Shown piece by piece: positions 1 to 7,463 of a stretch of 18,888 nucleotides of DNA (its first letter is position 1; every line of letters starts with the position of its first letter). The stretch is from positions 1 to 18,888 of the forward strand of contig JANPBQ010000104.1 in assembly GCA_031430555.1 (NCBI GenBank), written 5' to 3'. Origin of the DNA: UKL13-2 sp031430555. Its GTDB lineage: Bacteria > Pseudomonadota > Gammaproteobacteria > Burkholderiales > Usitatibacteraceae. The notes under the pieces are model-generated. The model saw only the letters and a list, made by a program, of their open reading frames with translations. It had not been told where the DNA came from and did no database searches. The position numbers and the translations under genes were made by a program.

Positions 1-102
1 CGCATTTGTGTCTGGAGAAGCCCGCTGATACTAGTGTTTTACTTTCAGGTAGGTTCTATTGATCCGACAATTAAACATGTTGAACTGACTTCAATTATTT
101 CC

Positions 103-177
103 TTCCCCCGCGTAGGCGGGGGGCCAAGTTTCGTAGCGGAATTGCAGAAAACTTGGATCCCCGCCTACGCGGGGAAA
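103..177. repeat. REP/BIME-like inverted repeat pair (first cluster)
   Basis: Two copies of a GC-rich element lie head to head. The left core CCCCGCGTAGGCGGGG (106-121) is matched exactly by its reverse complement CCCCGCCTACGCGGGG (159-174). The match continues imperfectly outwards through CCAAGTTT on the left and AAACTTGG on the right, leaving a short AT-rich loop. This is the layout of bacterial interspersed mosaic elements: paired palindromic units found between genes. The element has no coding potential. A role in transcript stabilisation or termination is possible but cannot be read from this sequence. Confidence 0.75.
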
Positions 178-228
178 GGGCGCGCTTCAACATATTTAAT
201 TGCCGGTTCAATAATTACCCTTAATTCT

Positions 229-302
229 TGTCATCCTCGCGAATGCGGGGATCCATTTTTCGTTGCATCTCATATGCTTACGAAATTTGGATTCCCGCGT
301 TG
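229..302. repeat. REP/BIME-like inverted repeat pair (second, degenerate cluster)
   Basis: The unit TCATCCTCGCGAATGCGGGG followed by ATCCA (231-255) is a diverged copy of the repeat in the first cluster. Facing it is a shortened opposite copy, TTTGGATTCCCGCGTTGAC (286-304), in which the second half of the palindrome is missing or degraded. The shared GGGGATCCA/TGGATTCCC signature ties the two clusters together as one family. The truncated right copy lies about 125 nt upstream of the deleted type I restriction locus. Confidence 0.65.
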
Positions 303-430
303 ACCGGATGAAATCCTTTTGGGGGCGCGAGAACGACATGGTAAATGGAAGTACCCTTTTCGAGAATTTGTTCGTTGGCACACACAGGGGCATTTCTAAA
401 GACTGCCCACTCAACAATACGAAGCACTCA

Positions 431-730
431 ATGGCAATCAAGAAATCCGAACTCTATTCTTCCCTTTGGTCCAGCTGCGACGAACTGCGCGGCGGCATGG
501 ACGCCAGCCAGTACAAGGACTACGTGCTGGTCATGCTGTTCATCAAATATGTGAGCGACAAGTTTGCCGACGTACCGTATGCCGCCATCACTGTTCCGAA
601 GGGCGCCAGTTTCAAGGACACCCACAATGCCCGGTTCGTTTCTTTGATGGATCAATTCATGCCGAAGTGGCAGTTCCATCGGTCAGCGTTAAACCGACTG
701 CCCGTCAGACACGAAGATTGGAGATATTGA
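431..730 (+). pseudogene. Chimeric remnant: HsdM N-terminus fused to YgjP-like metallopeptidase C-terminus
   Basis: This 99-codon frame is a fusion of two unrelated gene ends. Residues 1 to about 63 (MAIKKSELYSSLWSSCDELR..., then DASQYKDYVLVMLFIKYVSD and VPKGASFKD) match the well-known N-terminus of the type I restriction-modification methylase subunit HsdM. HsdM is normally about 500 residues and needs its S-adenosylmethionine and NPPF/Y-type motifs, which are absent here. From about residue 64 the sequence changes to HNARFVSLMDQFMPKW...LNRLPVRHEDWRY. This resembles the last ~35 residues of YgjP-like (M48/DUF45, SprT-type) metallopeptidases, whose genes often sit at the end of hsd operons. 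The join falls near 617-622. The simplest reading is that one in-frame deletion removed the rest of hsdM, hsdS, hsdR and most of the peptidase gene. Neither parent activity can survive. The ATG at 431 lacks a clear Shine-Dalgarno sequence. The HsdM part is very secure from memory of the family; the peptidase tail is likely but unsearched. Confidence 0.8.
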
Positions 731-772
731 CTGTAAGGCAGTTCGGCCCGACAACAATATCAAACTCCTTAT

Positions 773-816
773 TTGGCGGGCATTTTCAACGATTTCTGCC
801 CCGAAACGCCCGCCAA
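773..816. terminator. Inverted repeat between convergent genes, possible bidirectional terminator
   Basis: TTGGCGGGC (773-781) and its exact reverse complement GCCCGCCAA (808-816) flank a 26-nt loop. The repeat lies between the stop of the hsdM/peptidase remnant (730) and the stop of the convergent helicase gene (850), where a shared terminator would be expected. No run of T follows on either strand and the loop is long, so it is not a textbook intrinsic terminator. It may be the original 3' terminator of the lost restriction locus. Confidence 0.35.
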
Positions 817-849
817 TGCTTGCGTTTCAACCCTGCGCGCAGCGATCGA

Positions 850-3216
850 TTACCCCATCGCCACCAATTTCGCATACTGCAACGCGAGCCATTTGGTGCC
901 GTCGCTGCGGAATTTGACTTGCACGCGCGCGTCGAGCCCGTTGCCTTCGAAATTCACCACCACGCCTTCGCCGAATTTGGCGTGCATGACGTTTTGGCCG
1001 ATCGCGAAAGGGTGCGTATCTTGTCGTTTGGTTTCAAAGTTCGCGCGCGCAGTGTCGGGCGCGCCTTCACGACCGTAGCGGGTCTCGGTAGTGTTGCGGC
1101 CCGGTCGGTTGAAATGCGCCTCACCGCTGCCGCGACCTTCGCGCCACGCGGCACCGGAGTAGTTGCCGCCAGCCGAGTCCGACGCGGAATATCCACCGCC
1201 ACCGCGCGCCATTGGATACATCCGCTGCCCCGCGAGGTATCCCGCCTGTTGTTCCGGCACCACAATCCACTTGCACAGCGCGGCGGGAATCTCGTCGACA
1301 AACCGCGACACAATGCCGTAGCGCATTTGCCCATGCAGCATGCGTTGCGCCGCATACGAAAGATACAAGCGTTCGCGCGCGCGCGTGATCGCGACGTACA
1401 TCAGGCGCCGCTCTTCCTCGATGCTCTCCAGATCCTTGATGGAATTTTCGTGCGGAAACAAGCCTTCTTCGAGGCCACTCAAGAACACCGCCGTGAACTC
1501 AAGTCCCTTGGCCGAGTGCACCGTCATGAGTTGCAACGCGTCCTCTGATGCACCCGCTTCATGTTCGCCGGCTTCGAGGCTCGCGTGGGTGAGGAAACCG
1601 ACCAGCGCGGTATCGTCGCCCTCGTACTCTTCCTGAAATTGCGCAGTGGCGTTGATGAGTTCGGCCAAATTCTCCAGCCGATCAGCGCCCTCGCGCTCGG
1701 CCTGATAGTGCGCGCGCAAGCTGCTTTTCTCAAGGCATTCGTCGACCAGCTCCTGCAATGCAACGACCGTCGACGAAGCCTGCAGCGAGTCAGCGATTTT
1801 CAGGAATGCGCCGATCATCGATGCAGCGCGGCCGCTGATTTCGCCTTTGGCGATGCCCGATGCGGCGGCCGCGTGCATCGATAGACTGTTGCGTCGCGCC
1901 AGCTCCTGAATTTGCTCGATCGAGCGTGCGCCGATACCGCGCGGCGGAAAATTGATCACGCGCGAAAATGCGCCATCGTCGTCGGGATTCGCGGCGACGC
2001 GCAAGTACGCGAGTGCATGTTTGATTTCCTGGCGTTCGAAAAAGCGCAGGCCGCCATAGACCTTGTAGGAGACCCCGGCGCGGAACAGCGCGTGCTCCAG
2101 CACCCGCGATTGGGCGTTGGAACGGTACAGGAGCGCCATGCTGCTCAAGTCCGCACCGGCGCGGTTCAACGCTTTGACTTCATCAATGATGAAGCCGGCT
2201 TCGTCGTTGTCCGACGCGGCAGGGTAAATGCGCACCGGCTCGCCCTTGCCTGCCTCAGTCCACAAATTCTTGCCGAGCCGCTCCTTGTTTTGCTGGATCA
2301 CTGCGTTGGCGGCATCGAGAATATTGCCTTGCGAACGATAATTCTGCTCCAGCTTGATGACATTGCCGCTGGCATAGTCTCGCTGGAAATCGCGCATGTT
2401 GCCGACCTCGGCACCGCGGAATTTGTAGATCGATTGATCGTCGTCGCCCACCGCGAACATCGCCGCGCCTCCGCCGCCAAGCAGTCGAACCCAGCGGTAT
2501 TGCAATTGGTTGGTGTCCTGGAATTCATCGACCAAAATGAATTTGAAGCGCTCGCGATAATGTTCCAGCAGCGCCGGATGCCTGGAAAGCAATTCAAAAC
2601 AGCGCAACAGTAATTCGGCGAAATCGACCACGCCTTCGCGCTGGCATTGCTCATCGTAGGCACGATAGAGCTCAACCTGTCGGCGAGTGAATTCATCCTG
2701 CGCTTCGACCGCGCCCGCACGCAAGCCTTGCTCCTTGCAGCTATTGAAAAACCAGCACATCTCGCGCGGTTTGTATTTCTCTTCGTCGACGTTCAAGGTC
2801 TTCAGCAAACGCTTCACCGCCGACTGCTGATCGGCCGAATCGAGAATTTGAAAGGTCTGCGGCAAATTCGCGTCGCGGTGATGCGCGCGCAACAGGCGGT
2901 TGCAGAGGCCGTGAAAGGTGCCGATCCACATGCCGCGCGTGTTGATTGGCATCATCGCCGACAGACGCGCGAGCATTTCCTTCGCGGCCTTGTTGGTGAA
3001 TGTCACCGCGAGCACGCCGGCGGGGCTCACTTGACCGGTCTGAATCAGGTAGGCAATGCGAGTCGTCAGAACGCGTGTTTTGCCGCTGCCGGCACCGGCC
3101 AGCACCAGCGCGCTTTCGCGCCCCAATGTGACGGCCTTCAGTTGTTCGGGATTGAGGTTTTCAAGCAGCCGCGGATGCGGCAATAGCGGCAAAGGATGGG
3201 ATTCCGGGGCAATCAT
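850..3216 (-). CDS. uvrD: UvrD/PcrA-type superfamily 1 DNA helicase
   Basis: The 788-residue product is an ATP-dependent 3'-5' DNA helicase of the UvrD/Rep/PcrA family, expected to act in nucleotide excision repair, mismatch repair and clearing of proteins or RNA polymerase from DNA. All family motifs are visible in order: Walker A AGAGSGKT (40-47), motif Ia with VTFTNKAAKEM (71-81), Walker B VDEFQD (229-234), motif III GDDDQSIYKFRGA (257-269), motif IV QNYRS (291-295), motif V VHSAKGLEF and motif VI YVAITRARERL in the C-terminal third. After a glycine-rich linker, the protein ends with a small beta domain (HAKFGEGVV...VKFRSDGTKWL...AKL) typical of the UvrD/PcrA C-terminal RNA-polymerase-binding module. 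Length is close to that of E. coli UvrD (720) plus the linker. The ATG at 3216 gives the family-like LNPEQLKAV by residue 21. It is read from a TATAAT-containing promoter just upstream and lies 84 nt downstream of the FecR gene on the same strand. UvrD is preferred over Rep because of the C-terminal module. Confidence 0.95.
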   Translation of the reverse strand: MIAPESHPLPLLPHPRLLENLNPEQLKAVTLGRESALVLAGAGSGKTRVLTTRIAYLIQTGQVSPAGVLAVTFTNKAAKEMLARLSAMMPINTRGMWIGTFHGLCNRLLRAHHRDANLPQTFQILDSADQQSAVKRLLKTLNVDEEKYKPREMCWFFNSCKEQGLRAGAVEAQDEFTRRQVELYRAYDEQCQREGVVDFAELLLRCFELLSRHPALLEHYRERFKFILVDEFQDTNQLQYRWVRLLGGGGAAMFAVGDDDQSIYKFRGAEVGNMRDFQRDYASGNVIKLEQNYRSQGNILDAANAVIQQNKERLGKNLWTEAGKGEPVRIYPAASDNDEAGFIIDEVKALNRAGADLSSMALLYRSNAQSRVLEHALFRAGVSYKVYGGLRFFERQEIKHALAYLRVAANPDDDGAFSRVINFPPRGIGARSIEQIQELARRNSLSMHAAAASGIAKGEISGRAASMIGAFLKIADSLQASSTVVALQELVDECLEKSSLRAHYQAEREGADRLENLAELINATAQFQEEYEGDDTALVGFLTHASLEAGEHEAGASEDALQLMTVHSAKGLEFTAVFLSGLEEGLFPHENSIKDLESIEEERRLMYVAITRARERLYLSYAAQRMLHGQMRYGIVSRFVDEIPAALCKWIVVPEQQAGYLAGQRMYPMARGGGGYSASDSAGGNYSGAAWREGRGSGEAHFNRPGRNTTETRYGREGAPDTARANFETKRQDTHPFAIGQNVMHAKFGEGVVVNFEGNGLDARVQVKFRSDGTKWLALQYAKLVAMG

Positions 3217-3219
3217 GCG

Positions 3220-3241
3220 GGGCGATCAGTTTTGATCGCCC
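3220..3241 (-). promoter_or_regulatory. Palindrome between -10 box and uvrD start, candidate operator
   Basis: GGGCGATCA (3220-3228) and TGATCGCCC (3233-3241) form a perfect 9-bp inverted repeat with a 4-nt loop. On the minus strand it begins immediately after the TATAAT box and ends 3 nt before the ATG at 3216, so it covers the expected transcription start and the whole short leader. It could be a repressor operator, or an RNA hairpin that masks the ribosome binding region; no Shine-Dalgarno sequence is visible there. It does not match the LexA consensus CTGT-N8-ACAG, so SOS control is not supported. Confidence 0.5.
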
Positions 3242-3268
3242 ATTATAGTGGCTCACTTGACCGCTCAA
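3242..3268 (-). promoter_or_regulatory. Sigma70-like promoter for uvrD
   Basis: On the minus strand a perfect TATAAT lies at 3247-3242. The best upstream hexamer is TTGAGC at 3268-3263, with a spacer of 15 nt, which is shorter than the preferred 17. Initiation would fall about 18 nt before the ATG at 3216, giving an almost leaderless transcript within the palindrome described separately. The -10 match is strong; the -35 is weak. Confidence 0.5.
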
Positions 3269-3300
3269 TTTACCGGCGCATGTTCGACACGACACTGGGT

Positions 3301-4143
3301 CTACTGAATGCGCACTTCCTTGAATCCGGAGCCCGCCTTCAACTGCGCCCCCAGTTGGCGCGCGGAAAGCTCACTCTCCATTTTGTCGATCATCACCGTA
3401 TTGTCGGCTGTGATTTCAGCGGGATAGCCGTTGCTACGCAAGCCCCGGGCCGCCTGCCGCGCTTCATCGCGTGTGGCGAATCCGGAAACAATTACTTTCC
3501 GGTTGCCTTTCGCGCTGCTGCCTTTGCCGAATTCGATTTCCGTTTCCGCCGCAAATACCTCGAGTTGCGGGGGCGGCAGCGATGTCAATGGTTCGGGCGG
3601 GGCGCTGCGCGTCGATTGAAAAAATTGCAAGGGTTGATCGAGCGTCAGCAATTTGTTGTCGTTGCCCGTAATCTCGATCTTGCCTTCGATCAGGCAGACG
3701 ATATCTTTGTCATCGCGCCCACGACCCCAGAGATCGGTGCCGCGGATGCCGATCGTGGCGTTTTGTCCCACACGGATTTTCACATCGCGCCGCGTACTTT
3801 TGGCGAGGGTCTGCGTGGTGAAACGGAAAGCACCATTGACGACGTTAAACGCGGCCTCGAATACGCCGCTCTTCGGTTGCGCTTTTTCGATCACAAACCG
3901 CGCGTTTTCACCGAGCTTGACGAGGCTGCCTTCCTCCAACTTCAACAGCAGACGCGCGCCAGTGCCGGTGCGCAACGTATCCCCCGCCTGCAACGCGATG
4001 CCAGGCGAGACCGGCACCGTCAGTCCGGCGCGATCCAGCCACGCAGGCATTTGCACCGCCTCAACCGCACCGGCGGCGGCCATCGCGGAAGGGACGAAAA
4101 CTGTGGCCAGCAAAAACGCCAGCGCGCAAATCAATTTTTTCAT
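3301..4143 (-). CDS. Periplasmic FecR-domain protein with C-terminal SPOR domain
   Basis: The 280-residue product starts with a clear signal peptide (MKKLICALAFLLATVFVPSA, cleavage probably after AMA near residue 22), so it should be exported to the periplasm. Residues about 35-145 form a FecR domain, with the hallmark pattern GDTLRTGTGARLLLKLEEGS, VKLGENARF, and later a second block with GIRGTDLWGR. The last ~75 residues (VIVSGFATRDEARQAARGLR and onward to KEVRI) look like a SPOR domain, which binds denuded peptidoglycan. There is no transmembrane anchor or sigma-factor partner nearby, so this is not the classical FecR anti-sigma regulator. A cell-wall-associated sensor or scaffold role is an inference. 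The ATG at 4143 is preferred over an in-frame ATG 45 nt upstream because it begins the signal peptide and has GGAG 8 nt before it. It is transcribed divergently from leuS. Confidence 0.85.
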   Translation of the reverse strand: MKKLICALAFLLATVFVPSAMAAAGAVEAVQMPAWLDRAGLTVPVSPGIALQAGDTLRTGTGARLLLKLEEGSLVKLGENARFVIEKAQPKSGVFEAAFNVVNGAFRFTTQTLAKSTRRDVKIRVGQNATIGIRGTDLWGRGRDDKDIVCLIEGKIEITGNDNKLLTLDQPLQFFQSTRSAPPEPLTSLPPPQLEVFAAETEIEFGKGSSAKGNRKVIVSGFATRDEARQAARGLRSNGYPAEITADNTVMIDKMESELSARQLGAQLKAGSGFKEVRIQ

Positions 4144-4257
4144 GCGGCATGCTCCATCATTGAACCCATTGGCTTTTTCCTTACGCAAACTTTCACACGT
4201 TGGATGTTGGCTCGGGCGCCCGTCGCCATTCGATGAGGCCTGCTAAATACCGGCCTG

Positions 4258-4263
4258 TATAAT
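4258..4263 (+). promoter_or_regulatory. Probable -10 box of the leuS operon
   Basis: A perfect TATAAT lies 63 nt upstream of the chosen leuS start, in the 183-nt gap between leuS and the divergent FecR gene. No good -35 hexamer is seen at 16-18 nt spacing (the sequence there is GAGGCC). Transcription would start near 4270. The assignment rests on position and the -10 match alone. Confidence 0.4.
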
Positions 4264-4326
4264 CCAAGATTACACAAAATGTGGCGAAATGCGATGAAAT
4301 TATTCGCTCCGCCGCCCAAAAAACCG

Positions 4327-6966
4327 ATGGATGCCCAGTACCACCCCAAACAAATCGAAGCCGCCGCGCAAGCCGAATGGACACGCGCCGACGCCTATCG
4401 CGTTCACGAAAACGCATTGGATCGACAAGGCAAACCAAAGCCAAAATTTTACGCCTGCTCGATGCTGCCCTATCCCTCCGGCAAATTGCACATGGGGCAT
4501 GTGCGCAATTACACCATCAACGACATGATGGCGCGGCAATTGCGCATGAAGGGTTTCAACGTGTTGCAGCCAATGGGTTGGGATGCGTTCGGTTTGCCGG
4601 CCGAAAATGCGGCGATGAAAAATCACGTTGCCCCGGCGAAATGGACCTACGACAACATCGCCTACATGAAAAAGCAGTGTCAGACGATGGGCTGGGCGAT
4701 TGATTGGTCGCGCGAATTCGCCACCTGTGATTCGGCGTATTACAAATGGAACCAGTGGCTGTTCTTGAAGATGCTTGAGAAGGGAATCGCGTACAAAAAA
4801 ACGCAGGTCGTGAATTGGGATCCCGTCGATCAGACCGTGCTCGCCAATGAGCAGGTGATCGACGGCAAAGGCTGGCGCTCTGGCGCGCCGGTCGAGAAGC
4901 GGGAAATTCCTGGCTATTACCTCGCGATCACGAATTACGCCGACGAATTACTCGACTGCGTGGCCAACAAGCTGCCGGGCTGGCCCGCCAATGTGCGCGC
5001 GATGCAGGAAAACTGGATCGGCAAATCAGTCGGTGTGCGGTTTGCCTTTCCGCATGACATCAAAGATGTATCCGGCACGTTGGTGCAGGACGGGAAATTA
5101 TTCGTCTTCACGACGCGCGCCGATACCATCATGGGCGTCACGTTTTGCGCGGTGGCGGCCGAGCATCCGTTGGCGGCGGTAGCGGCGACGCGCGATACCA
5201 AAATTGCCGCATTCATCGAAGAAACCAAGCGCGGCACGGTGATGGAAGCCGACATGGCGACGATGGAAAAGAAAGGTGTGGCGACCGGATTGTTCGTCAC
5301 GCATCCGCTCACCGGCGACAGACTGGAAGTCTGGATCGGCAACTACGTGCTGATCACTTACGGCGACGGTGCGGTGATGGGGGTGCCGGGGCATGATGAA
5401 CGCGATTTTGCGTTCGCGAAAAAGTATGCGCTGTCGATCACGCAGGTGATCGATGCTGGAAAGGTCTACTCCACCGAAGCATGGCAGCCGCACTATGCGG
5501 ATTATGGCATCTGCATCCACTCGGGGCCGATGGACGGGATGGATTACGCCAAGGCGATCGATTACGTCGCCGCGAGCACGGCGACAGGCGGCGGCGAAAA
5601 GAAGACCCAATACCGCCTGCGCGATTGGGGCGTTTCGCGCCAGCGTTTCTGGGGCACGCCGATCCCGATCATCCATTGCAAGGATTGCGGCGATGTGCCG
5701 GTGCCCTACAAAGATTTACCGGTGGTGCTGCCGCAGGATTTGATTCCGGATGGCTCGGGAAATCCGCTGAAAAACGACGAGCGCTTCCTGAATTGCGCCT
5801 GCCCGGCCTGCGGCAAGCCGGCCAGGCGCGAAACCGACACGCTGGACACGTTTGTCGATTCAGCCTGGTACTACATGCGCTACACCTCGCCCAACACGGC
5901 GGTGGATTACCACGACAAAATGGTCTCGGCGCAAAACGACTACTGGATGCCGATGGATCAGTACATCGGCGGCATCACGCACGCGGTGCTGCATTTGCTG
6001 TACGCGCGCTTTTGGACCAAGGCGATGCGCGATTTGGGGCTGCTTTCCTTCGACGAGCCATTCACGAAATTGCTCTGCCAGGGCATGGTGCTAAACCACA
6101 TTTACTACCGCAAAGGCGCGCGCGGCGGGATTGAATATTTCGCGCCGAGCGACGTGGAAACGGTGGTGGACGCGCAAGGTAAACCGGCCACCTACCGGCT
6201 CAAAACCGACGGCTCTGCGGTCGAATACGACGGCGTCGGTACGATGTCGAAATCGAAGCTGAACGGCGTCGATCCGCAGGACATGGTCGATACCTACGGC
6301 GCCGATGCGGCGCGCTTGTTCGTGATGTTCGCGAGCCCGCCCGAGCAAACGATCGAATGGTCTAGCGCAGGGGTGGAAGGTGCGCAGCGCTATTTGCGCC
6401 GGGTATGGAATTTTGCGGCCACGAATAGTGCAATCATCAGATCAGCCGGATCCGTCAATGCCACTGTGCTCGATGTCGCGGCGAAAAAATTCCGACATGA
6501 TTTGCACGCGACATTGAAGCAAGCAAATTTTGATTATTCGCGCCTGCAATACAACACCGTCATTTCCGCGTGCATGAAGCTGCTCAATGCGTTGGAGGAG
6601 AACCGCCACGCGCCGCCTTCTTTGCTGCGCGAGGGTTTGTCGATACTGTTGCGCGTGTTGTATCCGGCGTGTCCGCACATCGCCCACGCGCTCTGGTCGC
6701 AACTCGATTACACCAAGGAATTCGGCGATTTACTGGACGCCGCCTGGCCCGAACCCGATCCCGCTGCGCTGGAACAAGACGAGATCGAGCTCGTGGTGCA
6801 AGTCAACGGTAAATTGCGCGGCCATATCCGCGTGCCGAAAGCCGCCACCAAGGAGGCGGTCGAGCAAATCGCCTTGAACGATGAAGGCGTGAAACGCCAC
6901 ACCGAAGGAAAGCCCGTGAAAAAAATCATCGTAGTGCCGGGGAAATTGGTCAATGTGGTGGTCTAG
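4327..6966 (+). CDS. leuS: Leucyl-tRNA synthetase
   Basis: The 879-residue product charges tRNA-Leu with leucine in the cytoplasm. It is a class I synthetase: HMGH (residues 55-58, in PYPSGKLHMGHVRNYTINDM) is the HIGH signature, and TMSKSK (639-644, in VGTMSKSKLNGVDPQDMV) is the KMSKS loop with T in place of the first K. The CP1 editing domain lies between, about residues 230-425. It includes the threonine-rich FTTRADTIMGVTF segment and GVPGHDERDF, whose D357 corresponds to the conserved editing aspartate. A cysteine pair HCKDC and a later CACPAC mark the zinc-binding insertion. The frame is open 48 nt further upstream, but MDAQYHPKQIEAAAQ is the family-like N-terminus, so ATG 4327 was chosen even though no clear Shine-Dalgarno precedes it. 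Length matches the bacterial family (about 860-880). The 3' end overlaps lptE by 14 nt. Confidence 0.97.
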   Translation: MDAQYHPKQIEAAAQAEWTRADAYRVHENALDRQGKPKPKFYACSMLPYPSGKLHMGHVRNYTINDMMARQLRMKGFNVLQPMGWDAFGLPAENAAMKNHVAPAKWTYDNIAYMKKQCQTMGWAIDWSREFATCDSAYYKWNQWLFLKMLEKGIAYKKTQVVNWDPVDQTVLANEQVIDGKGWRSGAPVEKREIPGYYLAITNYADELLDCVANKLPGWPANVRAMQENWIGKSVGVRFAFPHDIKDVSGTLVQDGKLFVFTTRADTIMGVTFCAVAAEHPLAAVAATRDTKIAAFIEETKRGTVMEADMATMEKKGVATGLFVTHPLTGDRLEVWIGNYVLITYGDGAVMGVPGHDERDFAFAKKYALSITQVIDAGKVYSTEAWQPHYADYGICIHSGPMDGMDYAKAIDYVAASTATGGGEKKTQYRLRDWGVSRQRFWGTPIPIIHCKDCGDVPVPYKDLPVVLPQDLIPDGSGNPLKNDERFLNCACPACGKPARRETDTLDTFVDSAWYYMRYTSPNTAVDYHDKMVSAQNDYWMPMDQYIGGITHAVLHLLYARFWTKAMRDLGLLSFDEPFTKLLCQGMVLNHIYYRKGARGGIEYFAPSDVETVVDAQGKPATYRLKTDGSAVEYDGVGTMSKSKLNGVDPQDMVDTYGADAARLFVMFASPPEQTIEWSSAGVEGAQRYLRRVWNFAATNSAIIRSAGSVNATVLDVAAKKFRHDLHATLKQANFDYSRLQYNTVISACMKLLNALEENRHAPPSLLREGLSILLRVLYPACPHIAHALWSQLDYTKEFGDLLDAAWPEPDPAALEQDEIELVVQVNGKLRGHIRVPKAATKEAVEQIALNDEGVKRHTEGKPVKKIIVVPGKLVNVVV

Positions 6967-7453
6967 TTTTTCGCGCTTCATTGCGTTGGCCTCAGTGCTG
7001 GGCCTGCTTTCGGCGTGCGGTTTTCACTTGCGCGGCGAATTCAATGTGCCGTTCGCGAGCGTGTACGTCTCAACGACCGGTGCGTCGCAGGTGGCGAACG
7101 TATTGAAGCGCGAACTCGGCAACAGCCCAACGAAATTGATGCCTGGCGCGAAGGATGCCGAGGCAATTCTCAACATCAGCGCCGAAAAACGCGAGCGGAT
7201 CATTCTTTCCTTATCCGGTGCCGGCCGTGTGCGCGAGTATCAATTGAAGATCAGCGTTCGTTATCAACTGGTGGATAACAAGGGGGCGGTGGCGATTCCG
7301 ACCAGCGAAATACAGTTGCAGCGCATCATGACCTACGACGATTCGCAGGTCATCGCCAAGCAACAGGAAGAAGCGCTGCTCTACAAAGACATGGAACAAG
7401 ACGCCGCGAGCCAGATTTTGCGGCGCATGTCCGCGATCAAACGTCCCGCATAA
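6953..7453 (+). CDS. lptE: LPS-assembly lipoprotein LptE
   Basis: The 166-residue product is the outer-membrane lipoprotein that plugs the LptD barrel and helps place lipopolysaccharide on the cell surface. It has a lipoprotein signal peptide ending in the lipobox LLSAC with the acylated Cys at residue 22, followed at once by GFHLRGEF, the start of mature LptE in proteobacteria. The central segment VLKRELG...AEAILNISAEKRER and the late QLQRIMTYDDSQVIAKQQEE agree with the family, as does the length. The ATG lies inside the last codons of leuS (14-nt overlap) with GGGG about 10 nt upstream, which suggests translational coupling. The order leuS-lptE-holA is well conserved in proteobacteria and supports the call despite LptE's low sequence conservation. 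Confidence 0.93.
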   Translation: MWWSSFSRFIALASVLGLLSACGFHLRGEFNVPFASVYVSTTGASQVANVLKRELGNSPTKLMPGAKDAEAILNISAEKRERIILSLSGAGRVREYQLKISVRYQLVDNKGAVAIPTSEIQLQRIMTYDDSQVIAKQQEEALLYKDMEQDAASQILRRMSAIKRPA

Positions 7454-7463
7454 ATCGAACACC

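Larger units (their letters stand above)
1..430. other. Gene-free, relatively AT-rich flank with REP-like repeats
   Basis: No reading frame here encodes a recognisable protein. Short frames exist, but they run through inverted repeats and translate into the proline/glycine strings (of the HPRECGDP kind) that REP-type repeats produce when read as protein. Base composition is visibly lower in GC than the genes further right. The stretch holds two inverted-repeat clusters, annotated separately, and then about 125 nt of unremarkable sequence before the HsdM-like start at 431. I found no convincing promoter or strong ribosome binding site for that remnant. Confidence 0.6.

Noticed and set aside
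103..302. Possible CRISPR array
   Set aside because: The repeats alternate in orientation, differ in sequence and have irregular spacing; there are only about four copies and no cas genes.
34..303. Plus-strand open frame of 89 codons over the left-end repeats
   Set aside because: Its translation is the HPRECGDP-like pattern produced by REP-type palindromes, with no protein family resemblance.
466..1548. Long plus-strand frame (360 codons) across the remnant and the helicase 3' end
   Set aside because: It is antisense to uvrD over most of its length and out of frame with the HsdM match; it is a GC-rich shadow frame.
3216..3268. SOS box at the uvrD promoter
   Set aside because: The palindrome reads GGGCGATCA/TGATCGCCC and does not match CTGT-N8-ACAG.
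3196..4236. Plus-strand frame of 346 codons
   Set aside because: It is antisense to the FecR-SPOR gene, which has a signal peptide, domains and a ribosome binding site. The plus-strand product resembles nothing.
4279..4326. Upstream start for leuS giving 16 extra residues
   Set aside because: The extra residues (MWRNAMKLFAPPPKKP) are not part of the LeuS family N-terminus, and no ribosome binding site supports that start.
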